Shown here: piece by piece, positions 7,192-14,556 of the stretch | Layout of the letters: every line of letters begins with the position of its first letter | How positions within the stretch are numbered: position 1 is the stretch's first letter | Origin: Actinocorallia populi | Lineage (GTDB): Bacteria > Actinomycetota > Actinomycetes > Streptosporangiales > Streptosporangiaceae | DNA: 64,000 nt | Direction: 5' to 3' | NCBI RefSeq assembly: GCF_002995495.1 | Contig: NZ_PVZV01000003.1 | Location: 558,001 to 622,000 of the forward strand | Made by a program: the position numbers and the translations under genes | Notes under the pieces: generated by a model | The model's database searches: none | Told to the model about the DNA's origin: nothing | What the model saw: the letters and a program-made list of their open reading frames with translations, nothing else

Positions 7192-9261
7192 GTGCAGGTG
7201 AAAGAGCAGTTGCGTGCGGACGACCCGCAGAGCGCCGGTCCCTACCAGTTGTACGGACGTCTGGGAGAAGGGCGGACGGGCGTTCTGTTCAACGGGCGTT
7301 CCGAGGACGGACGGCAGGTGGCGCTGCGGGTGGTGCGCCCGCAGTTCGCCGCCGATCCCGCCTTCCGGCAGCGGCTCGCCCGGGAGGCCTCCGCACTCCG
7401 CCGGGTCGGCGGCCCCGCCCTCGCGCCGCTGGTGGACGCCTCGTTCGACGGCCCCCTCTGGCTCGCCTCCACCTACCTCCCCGGCCCTTCGCTGGCCGAG
7501 GCCGTCAACCGGCACGGGCCGTGGGAGGCGGAGACGGTGCGGAGCCTGGGCGTGAGCCTCCTCCAAGGACTGGCGGCACTGCACGAGCACGGCCTCGCGC
7601 ACCGCGATCTCACCCCGCGGAACGTGATCCTCACCAAGGACGGCCCCTGCCTCGTCGACTTCGGGACCATGGGGGTCTTCGGCGCCGTCAGCCGGACGGC
7701 CATCGGCGCGCCCATGGGCACGCCCCCGTTCCTGCCTCCCGAGCTCTTCCGCCCCCCGCACGATCCCGGCCCCGCCGGCGACCTGTTCGCCCTGGGCCTC
7801 CTCCTGGCCTACGCAGCGGGCGGCAGCAGCCCGTTCGGCGGCGGCCCTCCTTCAGCGGTGCTGCACCGGGTCCTGCACGAGGCGCCCGACCTGTCCCTCG
7901 TCCCCCCTGCGCTGCGGGAGGCGGTCGCGGCGTGCCTGGCCAAGGACCCCGCGCGCCGGCCCTCTCTGCGCGACCTGCACGGCGTGTTGTCCTCCGCCGG
8001 TCCCCTGACCCGGCAGCGGCTGCCCGAGCAGGTGGCCGCACTGGTCGCCGCGCAGCAGCCCGAGGTCCGCCAGACCCGGCCGAAGCTCCTCCAGGACGGG
8101 CTCGCCCGGCTCCGGTCCGGCGACCTGGACGGGGCCCGCGCCCTGTTCCAGCACGCCCTGTCCGACGGGGACCAGGTCGTCGCCCCCGTCGCCATGAACG
8201 CACTGGGCCTGCTGGAGAAGCTGGCCGGGAACATCGACGCGGCCCGCCACTGGTACACCAGGGCCCTGCCTCTCAGCGGCCCCGACGAGGCGCGCTCGAC
8301 GCTGTGGGACCTGGCCCTCCTGGAGCACGAAGAGGGCACCCCCGAGGCCGCCCGCCACTGGCTCCAGCAGGTGATCGGCACCCGCGACCCCGAGTACCTC
8401 GCCAAGGCGACACGCACCCTGGCCGACCTCGAGGCGGACCAGGGAGACCTCGACGCCGCACGCCACTGGTACCAGCAGGCCATCGCCACCCGCCACCCCG
8501 AAGAAGCCCCCCAGGCGATCGCCGCCCTCGGCGAACTGGAAAAAGAGCACGGGAATCTCGACGCCGCACGCCACTGGTACCAGCAGGCCATCGCCACCCG
8601 CCACCCCGAAGAAGCCCCCCGGGCGATGGTCGCCCTCGGCGAACTGGAAAAAGACTGCGGGAATCTCGACGCCGCACGCCACTGGTACCAGCAGGCCGTC
8701 GCGACCGGCCATCCCCGGCAGGGCGTCATCGCGATGTGCGGGCTGGGCCTGGTAGGGATGGAGCTGGACGACGACGACGCCGCTGCGCACTGGTGGGGGC
8801 GGGCGGCGGCGACCGGTCACTCCGCCTTCGCCCCTGTCGCCCTGATCCAGCTCGGCCTCCTGGAGTGGCGGCGCGGGGACGTCAACTCCGCCTACGCCCG
8901 CTTCCGCCAGGTCGTCGACCTGGACGACCCCGACTCCTCCCCCGAGGGGATGTTCCTTCTGGGGTCCCTGGCCGAGGAGCAGGGCGGCCCGGACGTCGCC
9001 CGCGAGTGGTACCTGCGCGCGATCGCCGGCGCCCATCCCGAGACCGCTCCCCAGGCCATGCTCGCCCTGGGGGTCATGCAGGCCGGCCGAGGGGAGCTCG
9101 AGGACGCCGCCGAATGGCTGGGAGCCGCGGCCGAGAGCGAGCATCCGGAGTACGCCCCCGAGGCTCTGGAGCTCCTGCGTTCTCTGGCGGGGAGGCAGAA
9201 GCGCCCCGGCTTCTGGCGGCAGGCGCTGGGCTCTGTCGAAATCTCCTTCGGCGGGGAGTGA
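7192..9261 (+). CDS. Protein-kinase-like protein with TPR/Sel1-like repeat tail (altered catalytic lysines)
   Basis: About 689 aa. Residues 18-275 are a bacterial Ser/Thr kinase fold: Gly loop GEGRTG (25-30), HRD at 137-139, Asn144, DFG at 156-158. Two invariant lysines are replaced. The beta-3 VAIK lysine is Arg46 (QVALRVV), and the lysine after HRDL is Thr141 (HRDLTPRN). Residues about 300-680 form around ten 36-residue helical repeats with an AARHWYQQA core, likely a protein-binding scaffold. There is no membrane helix. The GTG at 7192 has GGAG 6 bases upstream; an ATG at 7135 would lie in a segment that resembles the upstream region of the paralogous next gene. Catalytic activity is uncertain; it may be a pseudokinase scaffold. 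Confidence 0.82.
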   Translation: MQVKEQLRADDPQSAGPYQLYGRLGEGRTGVLFNGRSEDGRQVALRVVRPQFAADPAFRQRLAREASALRRVGGPALAPLVDASFDGPLWLASTYLPGPSLAEAVNRHGPWEAETVRSLGVSLLQGLAALHEHGLAHRDLTPRNVILTKDGPCLVDFGTMGVFGAVSRTAIGAPMGTPPFLPPELFRPPHDPGPAGDLFALGLLLAYAAGGSSPFGGGPPSAVLHRVLHEAPDLSLVPPALREAVAACLAKDPARRPSLRDLHGVLSSAGPLTRQRLPEQVAALVAAQQPEVRQTRPKLLQDGLARLRSGDLDGARALFQHALSDGDQVVAPVAMNALGLLEKLAGNIDAARHWYTRALPLSGPDEARSTLWDLALLEHEEGTPEAARHWLQQVIGTRDPEYLAKATRTLADLEADQGDLDAARHWYQQAIATRHPEEAPQAIAALGELEKEHGNLDAARHWYQQAIATRHPEEAPRAMVALGELEKDCGNLDAARHWYQQAVATGHPRQGVIAMCGLGLVGMELDDDDAAAHWWGRAAATGHSAFAPVALIQLGLLEWRRGDVNSAYARFRQVVDLDDPDSSPEGMFLLGSLAEEQGGPDVAREWYLRAIAGAHPETAPQAMLALGVMQAGRGELEDAAEWLGAAAESEHPEYAPEALELLRSLAGRQKRPGFWRQALGSVEISFGGE
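8449..8700 (+). repeat. Near-identical 108-bp tandem repeats coding for TPR units
   Basis: The segment starting CTCGACGCCGCA recurs at 8449, 8557 and 8665, a period of exactly 108 bp or 36 codons. The first two copies are almost identical and the third diverges after about 8700. They encode consecutive AARHWYQQA helical repeats of the kinase-like protein. Nucleotide-level identity points to recent duplication or slippage within the gene. Confidence 0.85.
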
Positions 9262-9337
9262 TCTTCTGCCTGCCCGACAGTGATTGTGTCCGTCCTGTAC
9301 GGCACACTCCCATAGTGGATCTTTGCTGGACACGGGC

Positions 9338-11275
9338 ATGGAGAACGGAACGCAGGTGAGAGAGCGGCTGCACGCGGACGATCCGCGGAAGGTCGGACCG
9401 TACGAACTGTACGGACGGCTGGGCGACGGCAGGATGGGCATCCTGTTCCAGGGGCGCTCCGCCGAGGGGCGGGAGGTGGCCTTGCGGCTCGTCCACCGGG
9501 TGTTCGCCGCCGACCCCTTCTTCAGGCAGAAACTCGCCCGGGAGGCCGCGGTGCTCCGCCGGGTCGCCGGGCCCCAGCTCGCCCCGCTGGTGGACGCCCG
9601 GCTCGACGGCGACCCGCTCTGGTTCGCCTCGGACCACCTGCGCGGCCCCTCCCTGACCGAGGCGCTCGGCCGGCACGGGCCCTGGCCGCAGGAGACGGTG
9701 CGCAGCCTGGGCGTCAGCCTGGCCCAGGGCCTGGTGACCCTGCACGACAGCGGGCTGGCCCACCGCGACCTCACCCCCAAGAACGTCATCCTCACCGAGG
9801 ACGGCCCCCATCTGGTCGACTTCGGGCTCGCCGGGCTCTTCGACGCCGGGAGCCGGAGCGCCTTCGGCGTCCCCATGGGGACCCTGCCGTTCCTGCCCCC
9901 GGAGCTGCTGCGGGGCGAGAACGAGCCGGGCCCCGCCGGGGACATCTTCGCGCTGGGCGCCCTGCTGGTGCACGCCGCGGGCGGCAGCCCGTTCGGCGCC
10001 GACACCTCCGCCGCCGTACTGCACCGCGTCCTGCACGAGAAGCCCGCCCTGTCCCCGCTGGCCGACCCGGCCCTGCGGGAGGCCGTCGCCGCCTGCCTGG
10101 CCAAGGATCCCGGGCACCGCCCCACCCTGCGCGAGCTGCACACCGTGCTGGCCTCCGCCGGGCGGCTGACCCAGCGGCGGCTGCCCGAGAAGGTCGCCGA
10201 GCTGGTCCTGGCCCACCGCCCCAAGACCCCGCCGCCCCGCACGGTCCAGCTCTCCGCCGCGGAGCTGGAGCGCCTGGCCGCCTTCCGCCACCGCTACGAG
10301 CAGGTCATCGCCGCCGGCCATCCCGAGGAGGCGTCCAAGGCGATGGTCGAGCTGGGCGCCCTGGAGGCCGGGGCCGGCAACATCGGCGTCGCCGTGAGCT
10401 GGCTGGAGCGGGCCGTCGCCACCGGGCACCCCCTCCACGCGGCCCTGGCGCAGGAGCAGCTCCTGCGCCTCCCCGGCGGCCGCCACCGCCGCCGGTTAGC
10501 GCCGCGCGTCCAGGCGCCTCCGCGCCCTCTCGTAGGGGACGCGGAGGTCGTCGCCGTCGTAGTGCTCGGTGGTGAGGGCGCGCAGGGAGGGCGTCGCGTT
10601 GACCGCGACGGTGTGGGGAAGCGCCTGGAAGAGGGGGATGTCCGAGCCGGAGTCCCCGTAGGCGACGCAGTCGTGGCGGGACAGGGACAGGGAGGCCAGG
10701 ACGCGGTCGACGGCGGTGACCTTGTCGGCCGGGGTGAGGATGCCGGAGGGGTCCGCGGCCTCGCGCAGCGGCAGGGACGGGAAGCGGGAGGCGACGACCT
10801 CGCGCAGGCCGTGCGCCAGGAGGCCGCGGGCGAAGAAGTCCGGCGACATCGTGATGACGATGGCGTGCTCGCCGCGCCGCGCGATGTCGGAGAAGACCTC
10901 CGCCATGCCGCCGATCCACGGGGCCGCCGCGAACGCCTCGGTCACGACGGCCTCCTGCAGGTCGTGCCACAGGCGGCACAGGCCGGCGGCGAACCCCCTC
11001 GTGTCGAGGAGCCCGCGGGCGAAGTCCTCCTCCAGCAGTTCGAGGTCGGCCAGGCAGCCGAGGCGGCGGGCGATCTCCAGTCCCGCCGTGGTGTCACGCA
11101 GAAGGGTGCCGTCCAGGTCGAACACGTGCAGGCGACTCATGCGCGGCATCCTGCCAGCTTCGAACCCCGGAAGGACAACGGTTTCCCTCTTGACGGGACC
11201 GGTGAAGTACGGGAAGGGGCCGCGTTTCTCGTTTCTGGCGGAACCACTTTTTTAGGGAAAGCCCTTTACTTATGA
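9338..11275 (+). CDS. Paralogous protein-kinase-like protein; reading frame runs on antisense to the HAD gene
   Basis: Residues 1-386 (to about 10495) are a close paralogue of the preceding kinase-like protein: Gly loop GDGRMG, Arg50 in place of the VAIK lysine (EVALRLV), HRDLTPKN with Thr146 for Lys, DFG at 161-163. Only about one to two helical repeats follow. No in-frame stop occurs where homology ends. The frame stays open for 259 more codons antisense to the HAD phosphatase gene and stops at 11275. A TAG in another frame at 10497 suggests the original end was lost by a 1-base indel. The extension has no recognisable fold and may not be a real domain. The upstream region resembles that of the first paralogue. 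Confidence 0.7.
   Translation: MENGTQVRERLHADDPRKVGPYELYGRLGDGRMGILFQGRSAEGREVALRLVHRVFAADPFFRQKLAREAAVLRRVAGPQLAPLVDARLDGDPLWFASDHLRGPSLTEALGRHGPWPQETVRSLGVSLAQGLVTLHDSGLAHRDLTPKNVILTEDGPHLVDFGLAGLFDAGSRSAFGVPMGTLPFLPPELLRGENEPGPAGDIFALGALLVHAAGGSPFGADTSAAVLHRVLHEKPALSPLADPALREAVAACLAKDPGHRPTLRELHTVLASAGRLTQRRLPEKVAELVLAHRPKTPPPRTVQLSAAELERLAAFRHRYEQVIAAGHPEEASKAMVELGALEAGAGNIGVAVSWLERAVATGHPLHAALAQEQLLRLPGGRHRRRLAPRVQAPPRPLVGDAEVVAVVVLGGEGAQGGRRVDRDGVGKRLEEGDVRAGVPVGDAVVAGQGQGGQDAVDGGDLVGRGEDAGGVRGLAQRQGREAGGDDLAQAVRQEAAGEEVRRHRDDDGVLAAPRDVGEDLRHAADPRGRRERLGHDGLLQVVPQAAQAGGEPPRVEEPAGEVLLQQFEVGQAAEAAGDLQSRRGVTQKGAVQVEHVQATHARHPASFEPRKDNGFPLDGTGEVREGAAFLVSGGTTFLGKALYL
10496..11140 (-). CDS. 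HAD-superfamily (PSPase-like, HAD-IB) phosphatase
   Basis: A 214-aa cytoplasmic hydrolase with all HAD motifs: nucleophile and acid DLDGT (Asp8, Asp10), motif II T/S in VITMSPDFF, the lysine in TPADKVTAVD, and motif IV GDSGSDIPLF. The layout, with a helical cap between motifs I and II and a PSPase-like G-D-S-x-x-D, is that of phosphoserine-phosphatase-like HAD-IB enzymes. The substrate is not evident. The ATG at 11140 has AGGA 8 bases upstream; an ATG three codons earlier has no workable spacing. Its 3' end lies on the opposite strand inside the run-on frame of the kinase-like gene. Confidence 0.88.
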   Translation of the reverse strand: MSRLHVFDLDGTLLRDTTAGLEIARRLGCLADLELLEEDFARGLLDTRGFAAGLCRLWHDLQEAVVTEAFAAAPWIGGMAEVFSDIARRGEHAIVITMSPDFFARGLLAHGLREVVASRFPSLPLREAADPSGILTPADKVTAVDRVLASLSLSRHDCVAYGDSGSDIPLFQALPHTVAVNATPSLRALTTEHYDGDDLRVPYERARRRLDARR

Positions 11276-11365
11276 AGGCTGCCATTACAAAGTGGCGGCG
11301 CCTTCGCGGCCGAACGGCCGTCCACGCAGGTGGGGACAGGTCCGGCCGGTACCGGTCCGGACAAT

Positions 11366-11398
11366 GAGATCTGCGCCACATTGGCGCAGGAGCATCTC
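11366..11398. promoter_or_regulatory. Nested inverted repeat in the pckG leader
   Basis: TGCGCC-acatt-GGCGCA (11372-11388) is a perfect 6-bp stem with a 5-base loop. It is flanked by GAGAT (11366-11370) and ATCTC (11394-11398), which also pair. It could be an operator or an RNA hairpin in a long 5' leader. Confidence 0.4.
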
Positions 11399-11535
11399 AA
11401 GATGGGTATGTCCCTCTTCATCCTGCTACAACGCAGGATGACCGCTACCCTTCCGCGCCGTCGCGGATGCGGTACGAGAACTCTGGAGATTTTTCTGCGT
11501 GAGGTGATGTTTCCGCAAAGTAACGCATTGGTCTG

Positions 11536-11547
11536 GGCCAATTGGCC
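11536..11547. promoter_or_regulatory. 12-bp perfect palindrome upstream of pckG
   Basis: GGCCAATTGGCC is a perfect 12-bp palindrome, 59 bases before the pckG start. This is a common position for a repressor operator overlapping or just downstream of a promoter. The regulator is unknown. Confidence 0.45.
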
Positions 11548-11605
11548 AAAACCTCTAGTTGTCGTTCACGATGCGTACATCCCCGAAGAGGTGTGAGGAG
11601 TAGGC

Positions 11606-13441
11606 GTGTCTGACCAGGTCCCCGGTCTCGTACCGGCACCTACCAGCAACCAGGAACTGATCGACTGGGTCGGCGAGATCGCCGCGTTGACCAAGCCAGA
11701 CAAGGTCGTTTGGTGCGACGGCTCCGAGGAGGAGTGGGGGCGGCTGACCGACCTGCTCGTGGAGCAGGGAACCTTCAAGCGGCTCAACCCTGAGAAGCGC
11801 CCGAACAGCTTCTACGCCGCCTCCGACCCGCGCGACGTCGCCCGGGTGGAGGACCGCACCTACATCTGCTCCGAGAAGGAGGAGGACGCGGGGCCGACCA
11901 ACAACTGGATCGCCCCCGCGGAGATGCGCGCCACCTTCGGCGAGATCTTCGACGGTTCCATGAAGGGCCGCACCCTGTACGTGGTGCCGTTCTGCATGGG
12001 CCCGCTGGGCGGCAACATCTCCCAGCTCGGCGTCGAGCTCACCGACTCGGCGTACGTGGTCGTCTCCATGAAGATCATGACCCGCATGGGCGCCGAGGCC
12101 CTGCGCCTGATCGAGGAGCGCGGCTCGTTCGTCAAGGCCGTCCACACCGTCGGCGCCCCGCTGGAGCCCGGCCAGCAGGACGTGCCGTGGCCGTGCAACA
12201 CCGAGAAGTACATCTCGCACTTCCCCGAGACCCGTGAGATCTGGTCCTACGGCTCCGGCTACGGCGGCAACGCGCTGCTGGGCAAGAAGTGCTACGCGCT
12301 GCGCATCGCCTCGACGATGGCCCGCGACGAGGGCTGGTTCGCCGAGCACATGCTCATCCTCAAGCTCACCCCGCCGTCGGGCGAGGCCAAGTACATCACC
12401 GCCGCGTTCCCGAGCGCCTGCGGCAAGACCAACCTGGCCATGCTGCAGCCGACCATCCCCGGCTGGAAGGTCGAGACCGTCGGCGACGACATCGCCTGGA
12501 TGCGCTTCGGCGAGGACGGCCGCCTGTACGCCATCAACCCGGAGGCCGGCTTCTTCGGCGTCGCGCCGGGCACCGGCGAGTCCACCAACGGCAACGCGAT
12601 CAAGACCCTGTGGGGCAACTCGATCTTCACCAACGTCGCCCTCACCGACGACGGCGACGTGTGGTGGGAGGGCCTGACCGACGAGCCGCCCGCGCACCTG
12701 ACCGACTGGAAGGGCAACGACTGGACCCCCGAGTCCGGCACGCCCGCCGCGCACCCGAACGCCCGTTTCACCACCCCGGCCGGGCAGTGCCCGACCATCG
12801 CGCCGGAGTGGGAGGACCCCAACGGCGTGCCGATCTCGGCCATCCTCTTCGGCGGCCGCCGCGCCACCGCGGTCCCGCTGGTCACCGAGTCCTTCGACTG
12901 GCAGCAGGGCGTCTTCCTCGGCGCGAACGTCGCGTCCGAGAAGACCGCCGCCGCCGAGGGCACCGTCGGCGAGCTGCGCTACGACCCGTTCGCGATGCTC
13001 CCGTTCTGCGGCTACAACATGGGCGACTACTTCGCCCACTGGCTGAAGATGGGATCTGCCGCTGCCGCCGCCGGAAACGCTGAGAAGCTGCCGCGCATCT
13101 ACTACGTCAACTGGTTCCGCAAGGACGAGGACGGCAAGTGGCTGTGGCCGGGCTTCGGCGACAACAGCCGCGTCCTCAAGTGGATCGTGGAGCGCCTCGA
13201 GGGCAAGTCCGACGCCACGAAGACCGCGATCGGCCACGTCCCGACCGCCGCCGCGCTCGACCTCGAGGGCCTGCAGATCGACGGCAAGGACCTCGACGTC
13301 CTGCTGTCGGCCGACAAGGAGACCTGGAAGCGCGAGGCCTCCCTCATGCCGGCGCACCTGGAGTCCTTCGGCGACCACCTGCCCAAGGAGCTGTGGGACG
13401 AGTACAACGCCCTGATCGCGCGTCTCAACGACGACTTCTGA
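11606..13441 (+). CDS. pckG: Phosphoenolpyruvate carboxykinase (GTP)
   Basis: A 611-aa, full-length GTP-type PEPCK that converts oxaloacetate and GTP to PEP, CO2 and GDP, the committed step of gluconeogenesis. Diagnostic segments are the catalytic P-loop [11 protein letters not shown] with reactive Cys272 and Lys274 (the GTP-class signature; the ATP class lacks the Cys), the metal and nucleotide segment GDDIAWMRF, the [14 protein letters not shown] loop, and FGGRR in the guanine-site region. GTG start with AGGAG 6 bases upstream. Monocistronic: a palindrome-rich leader precedes it and a hairpin follows it. Confidence 0.98.
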   Translation: MSDQVPGLVPAPTSNQELIDWVGEIAALTKPDKVVWCDGSEEEWGRLTDLLVEQGTFKRLNPEKRPNSFYAASDPRDVARVEDRTYICSEKEEDAGPTNNWIAPAEMRATFGEIFDGSMKGRTLYVVPFCMGPLGGNISQLGVELTDSAYVVVSMKIMTRMGAEALRLIEERGSFVKAVHTVGAPLEPGQQDVPWPCNTEKYISHFPETREIWSYGSGYGGNALLGKKCYALRIASTMARDEGWFAEHMLILKLTPPSGEAKYITAAFPSACGKTNLAMLQPTIPGWKVETVGDDIAWMRFGEDGRLYAINPEAGFFGVAPGTGESTNGNAIKTLWGNSIFTNVALTDDGDVWWEGLTDEPPAHLTDWKGNDWTPESGTPAAHPNARFTTPAGQCPTIAPEWEDPNGVPISAILFGGRRATAVPLVTESFDWQQGVFLGANVASEKTAAAEGTVGELRYDPFAMLPFCGYNMGDYFAHWLKMGSAAAAAGNAEKLPRIYYVNWFRKDEDGKWLWPGFGDNSRVLKWIVERLEGKSDATKTAIGHVPTAAALDLEGLQIDGKDLDVLLSADKETWKREASLMPAHLESFGDHLPKELWDEYNALIARLNDDF

Positions 13442-13446
13442 CCATC

Positions 13447-13495
13447 AGGGCCGTATAGACGGGGTCTCCGCCGACGATGCCGGAGGCCCTTTCGT
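13447..13495 (+). terminator. Candidate terminator of pckG
   Basis: AGGGCC (13447-13452) pairs with GGCCCT (13485-13490), enclosing an inner GGTCTCC/GGAGGCC stem. A T-rich stretch (TTCGTCTTT) follows directly, as in an intrinsic terminator. Confidence 0.55.
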
Positions 13496-13593
13496 CTTTG
13501 GGGAATCGATGGACGTATCCGGGTGCTGACATGGCCGCCCGGTGGAGAGATCAGTAGCGCACACCTGATCATCTTCATCCGGGAGCGAGAAAC

Positions 13594-14556
13594 ATGAAAG
13601 CACTCTGCGGCGCGGCCACGGCTCTGACCTGCGTGGGGGCGGTGGTCTCCCTGGCCGCCTCCCCCGCTGCCGCCGGGCCCGAACCGCGGACCCTCGGGCC
13701 CTCGTTCATCTACGACGACAGCTACTCCGAAGTACTGACCGCGGTGACCGTGCACGCCACCGAACGCTCCACCGGCGTGACCCTGGAGGCGTCGAACTTC
13801 CCGCCCAGCGCGTACGGCCGGACCTTCGGCGCCCACGTGCACGTCGACCGGTGCGGGCCCAGGCCCACGGACGCCGGCGCGCACTACCAGCGCAAGGGCA
13901 AGGGCTCGCTGCGGGACCGGGAGCTGTGGCTCGACTTCACCGTCGACGAACACGGCCGTGCCCATGTCCGCACCGACCGCCCCTGGGCGATCACGCCCGG
14001 CACCGCGAACGCGGTCGTCGTGCACAGCAGGCCGACCGACAAGGGCGGCGACGCCGGAGACCCCATCATGTGCACCACCGTCCCCTTCCACGGCTCCGGC
14101 CACAAGGACACGGCGGCCAAGGAGCCGAAGAAGGCGGTCGAGAAGCACACCAAGAAGGCTTCTGAGCACACGAAGAAGGCCAAGACCGCCAAGGTCGCCA
14201 AGGCCGTCAAGAAGACCGACCTCAGGACCGACAAGAAGGCACCCGCCTCGCCCGAGCCGAAGGCGGAGCACCACGCCCACGAGCACCGCGGCCACCACCA
14301 GCACGGACGCGACCACCACCACGAGGCCCGTGGCCACCACGAGCACGGCCGGGAGCACCACGAGGGCCGTGAGCACCACGAGGGCCGCGGCCACCACGAG
14401 CACGGGCGCGACCACCACGAAGGCCGCGACCACGACGACCGTGACCACGGCCACCACGGCCACTACCAGCAGTGGAACCCGGTGCGCTGGTCGCCGCTGG
14501 ACGTGGTCCGCGGCCACCACGACGACCGGCGGGACCACCGGTCGTACGGCCGTTAG
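13594..14556 (+). CDS. Exported Cu/Zn-superoxide-dismutase-like protein with Lys-rich linker and His-rich repeat tail
   Basis: 320 aa. A signal peptide (1-27) is followed by a SodC-like beta-barrel domain (about 40-165). Copper-ligand positions are recognisable: His81 and His83 (AHVHV), His97 (AGAHYQ) and His144 (VVVHSRP). Cys87 and Cys160 fit the conserved disulfide. The two extra zinc histidines of the classic loop are not apparent, and the usual active-site Arg before the second Cys is missing (DAGDPIMC). Residues 171-230 are Lys/Ala-rich and 236-305 are His/Glu/Arg/Gly repeats (HHEHGR-, HHEGR-like), a strong metal-binding tail. Likely role: extracytoplasmic metal binding or superoxide defence; dismutase activity is uncertain. 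Its stop overlaps the convergent gene's stop. Confidence 0.78.
   Translation: MKALCGAATALTCVGAVVSLAASPAAAGPEPRTLGPSFIYDDSYSEVLTAVTVHATERSTGVTLEASNFPPSAYGRTFGAHVHVDRCGPRPTDAGAHYQRKGKGSLRDRELWLDFTVDEHGRAHVRTDRPWAITPGTANAVVVHSRPTDKGGDAGDPIMCTTVPFHGSGHKDTAAKEPKKAVEKHTKKASEHTKKAKTAKVAKAVKKTDLRTDKKAPASPEPKAEHHAHEHRGHHQHGRDHHHEARGHHEHGREHHEGREHHEGRGHHEHGRDHHEGRDHDDRDHGHHGHYQQWNPVRWSPLDVVRGHHDDRRDHRSYGR

Larger units (their letters stand above)
11276..11605. other. Intergenic region upstream of pckG, rich in inverted repeats
   Basis: No convincing gene is seen. An 88-codon frame at 11330-11596 looks random. The stretch is less GC-rich than its surroundings. It holds several dyads: CGGCCG-aa-CGGCCG (11307-11320), CCGGTACCGG (11346-11355), a nested hairpin at 11366-11398 and GGCCAATTGGCC (11536-11547). 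It ends in the AGGAG ribosome-binding site of pckG. It probably holds the promoter and control sites for gluconeogenic regulation. Confidence 0.5.

Noticed and set aside
11330-11596. 88-codon plus-strand frame in the pckG leader
   Set aside because: No ribosome-binding site and no family resemblance. It spans several inverted repeats and ends just before the pckG ribosome-binding site.
11555-13378. 607-codon frame antisense to pckG
   Set aside because: No domain and no ribosome-binding site. pckG on the other strand is unmistakable.
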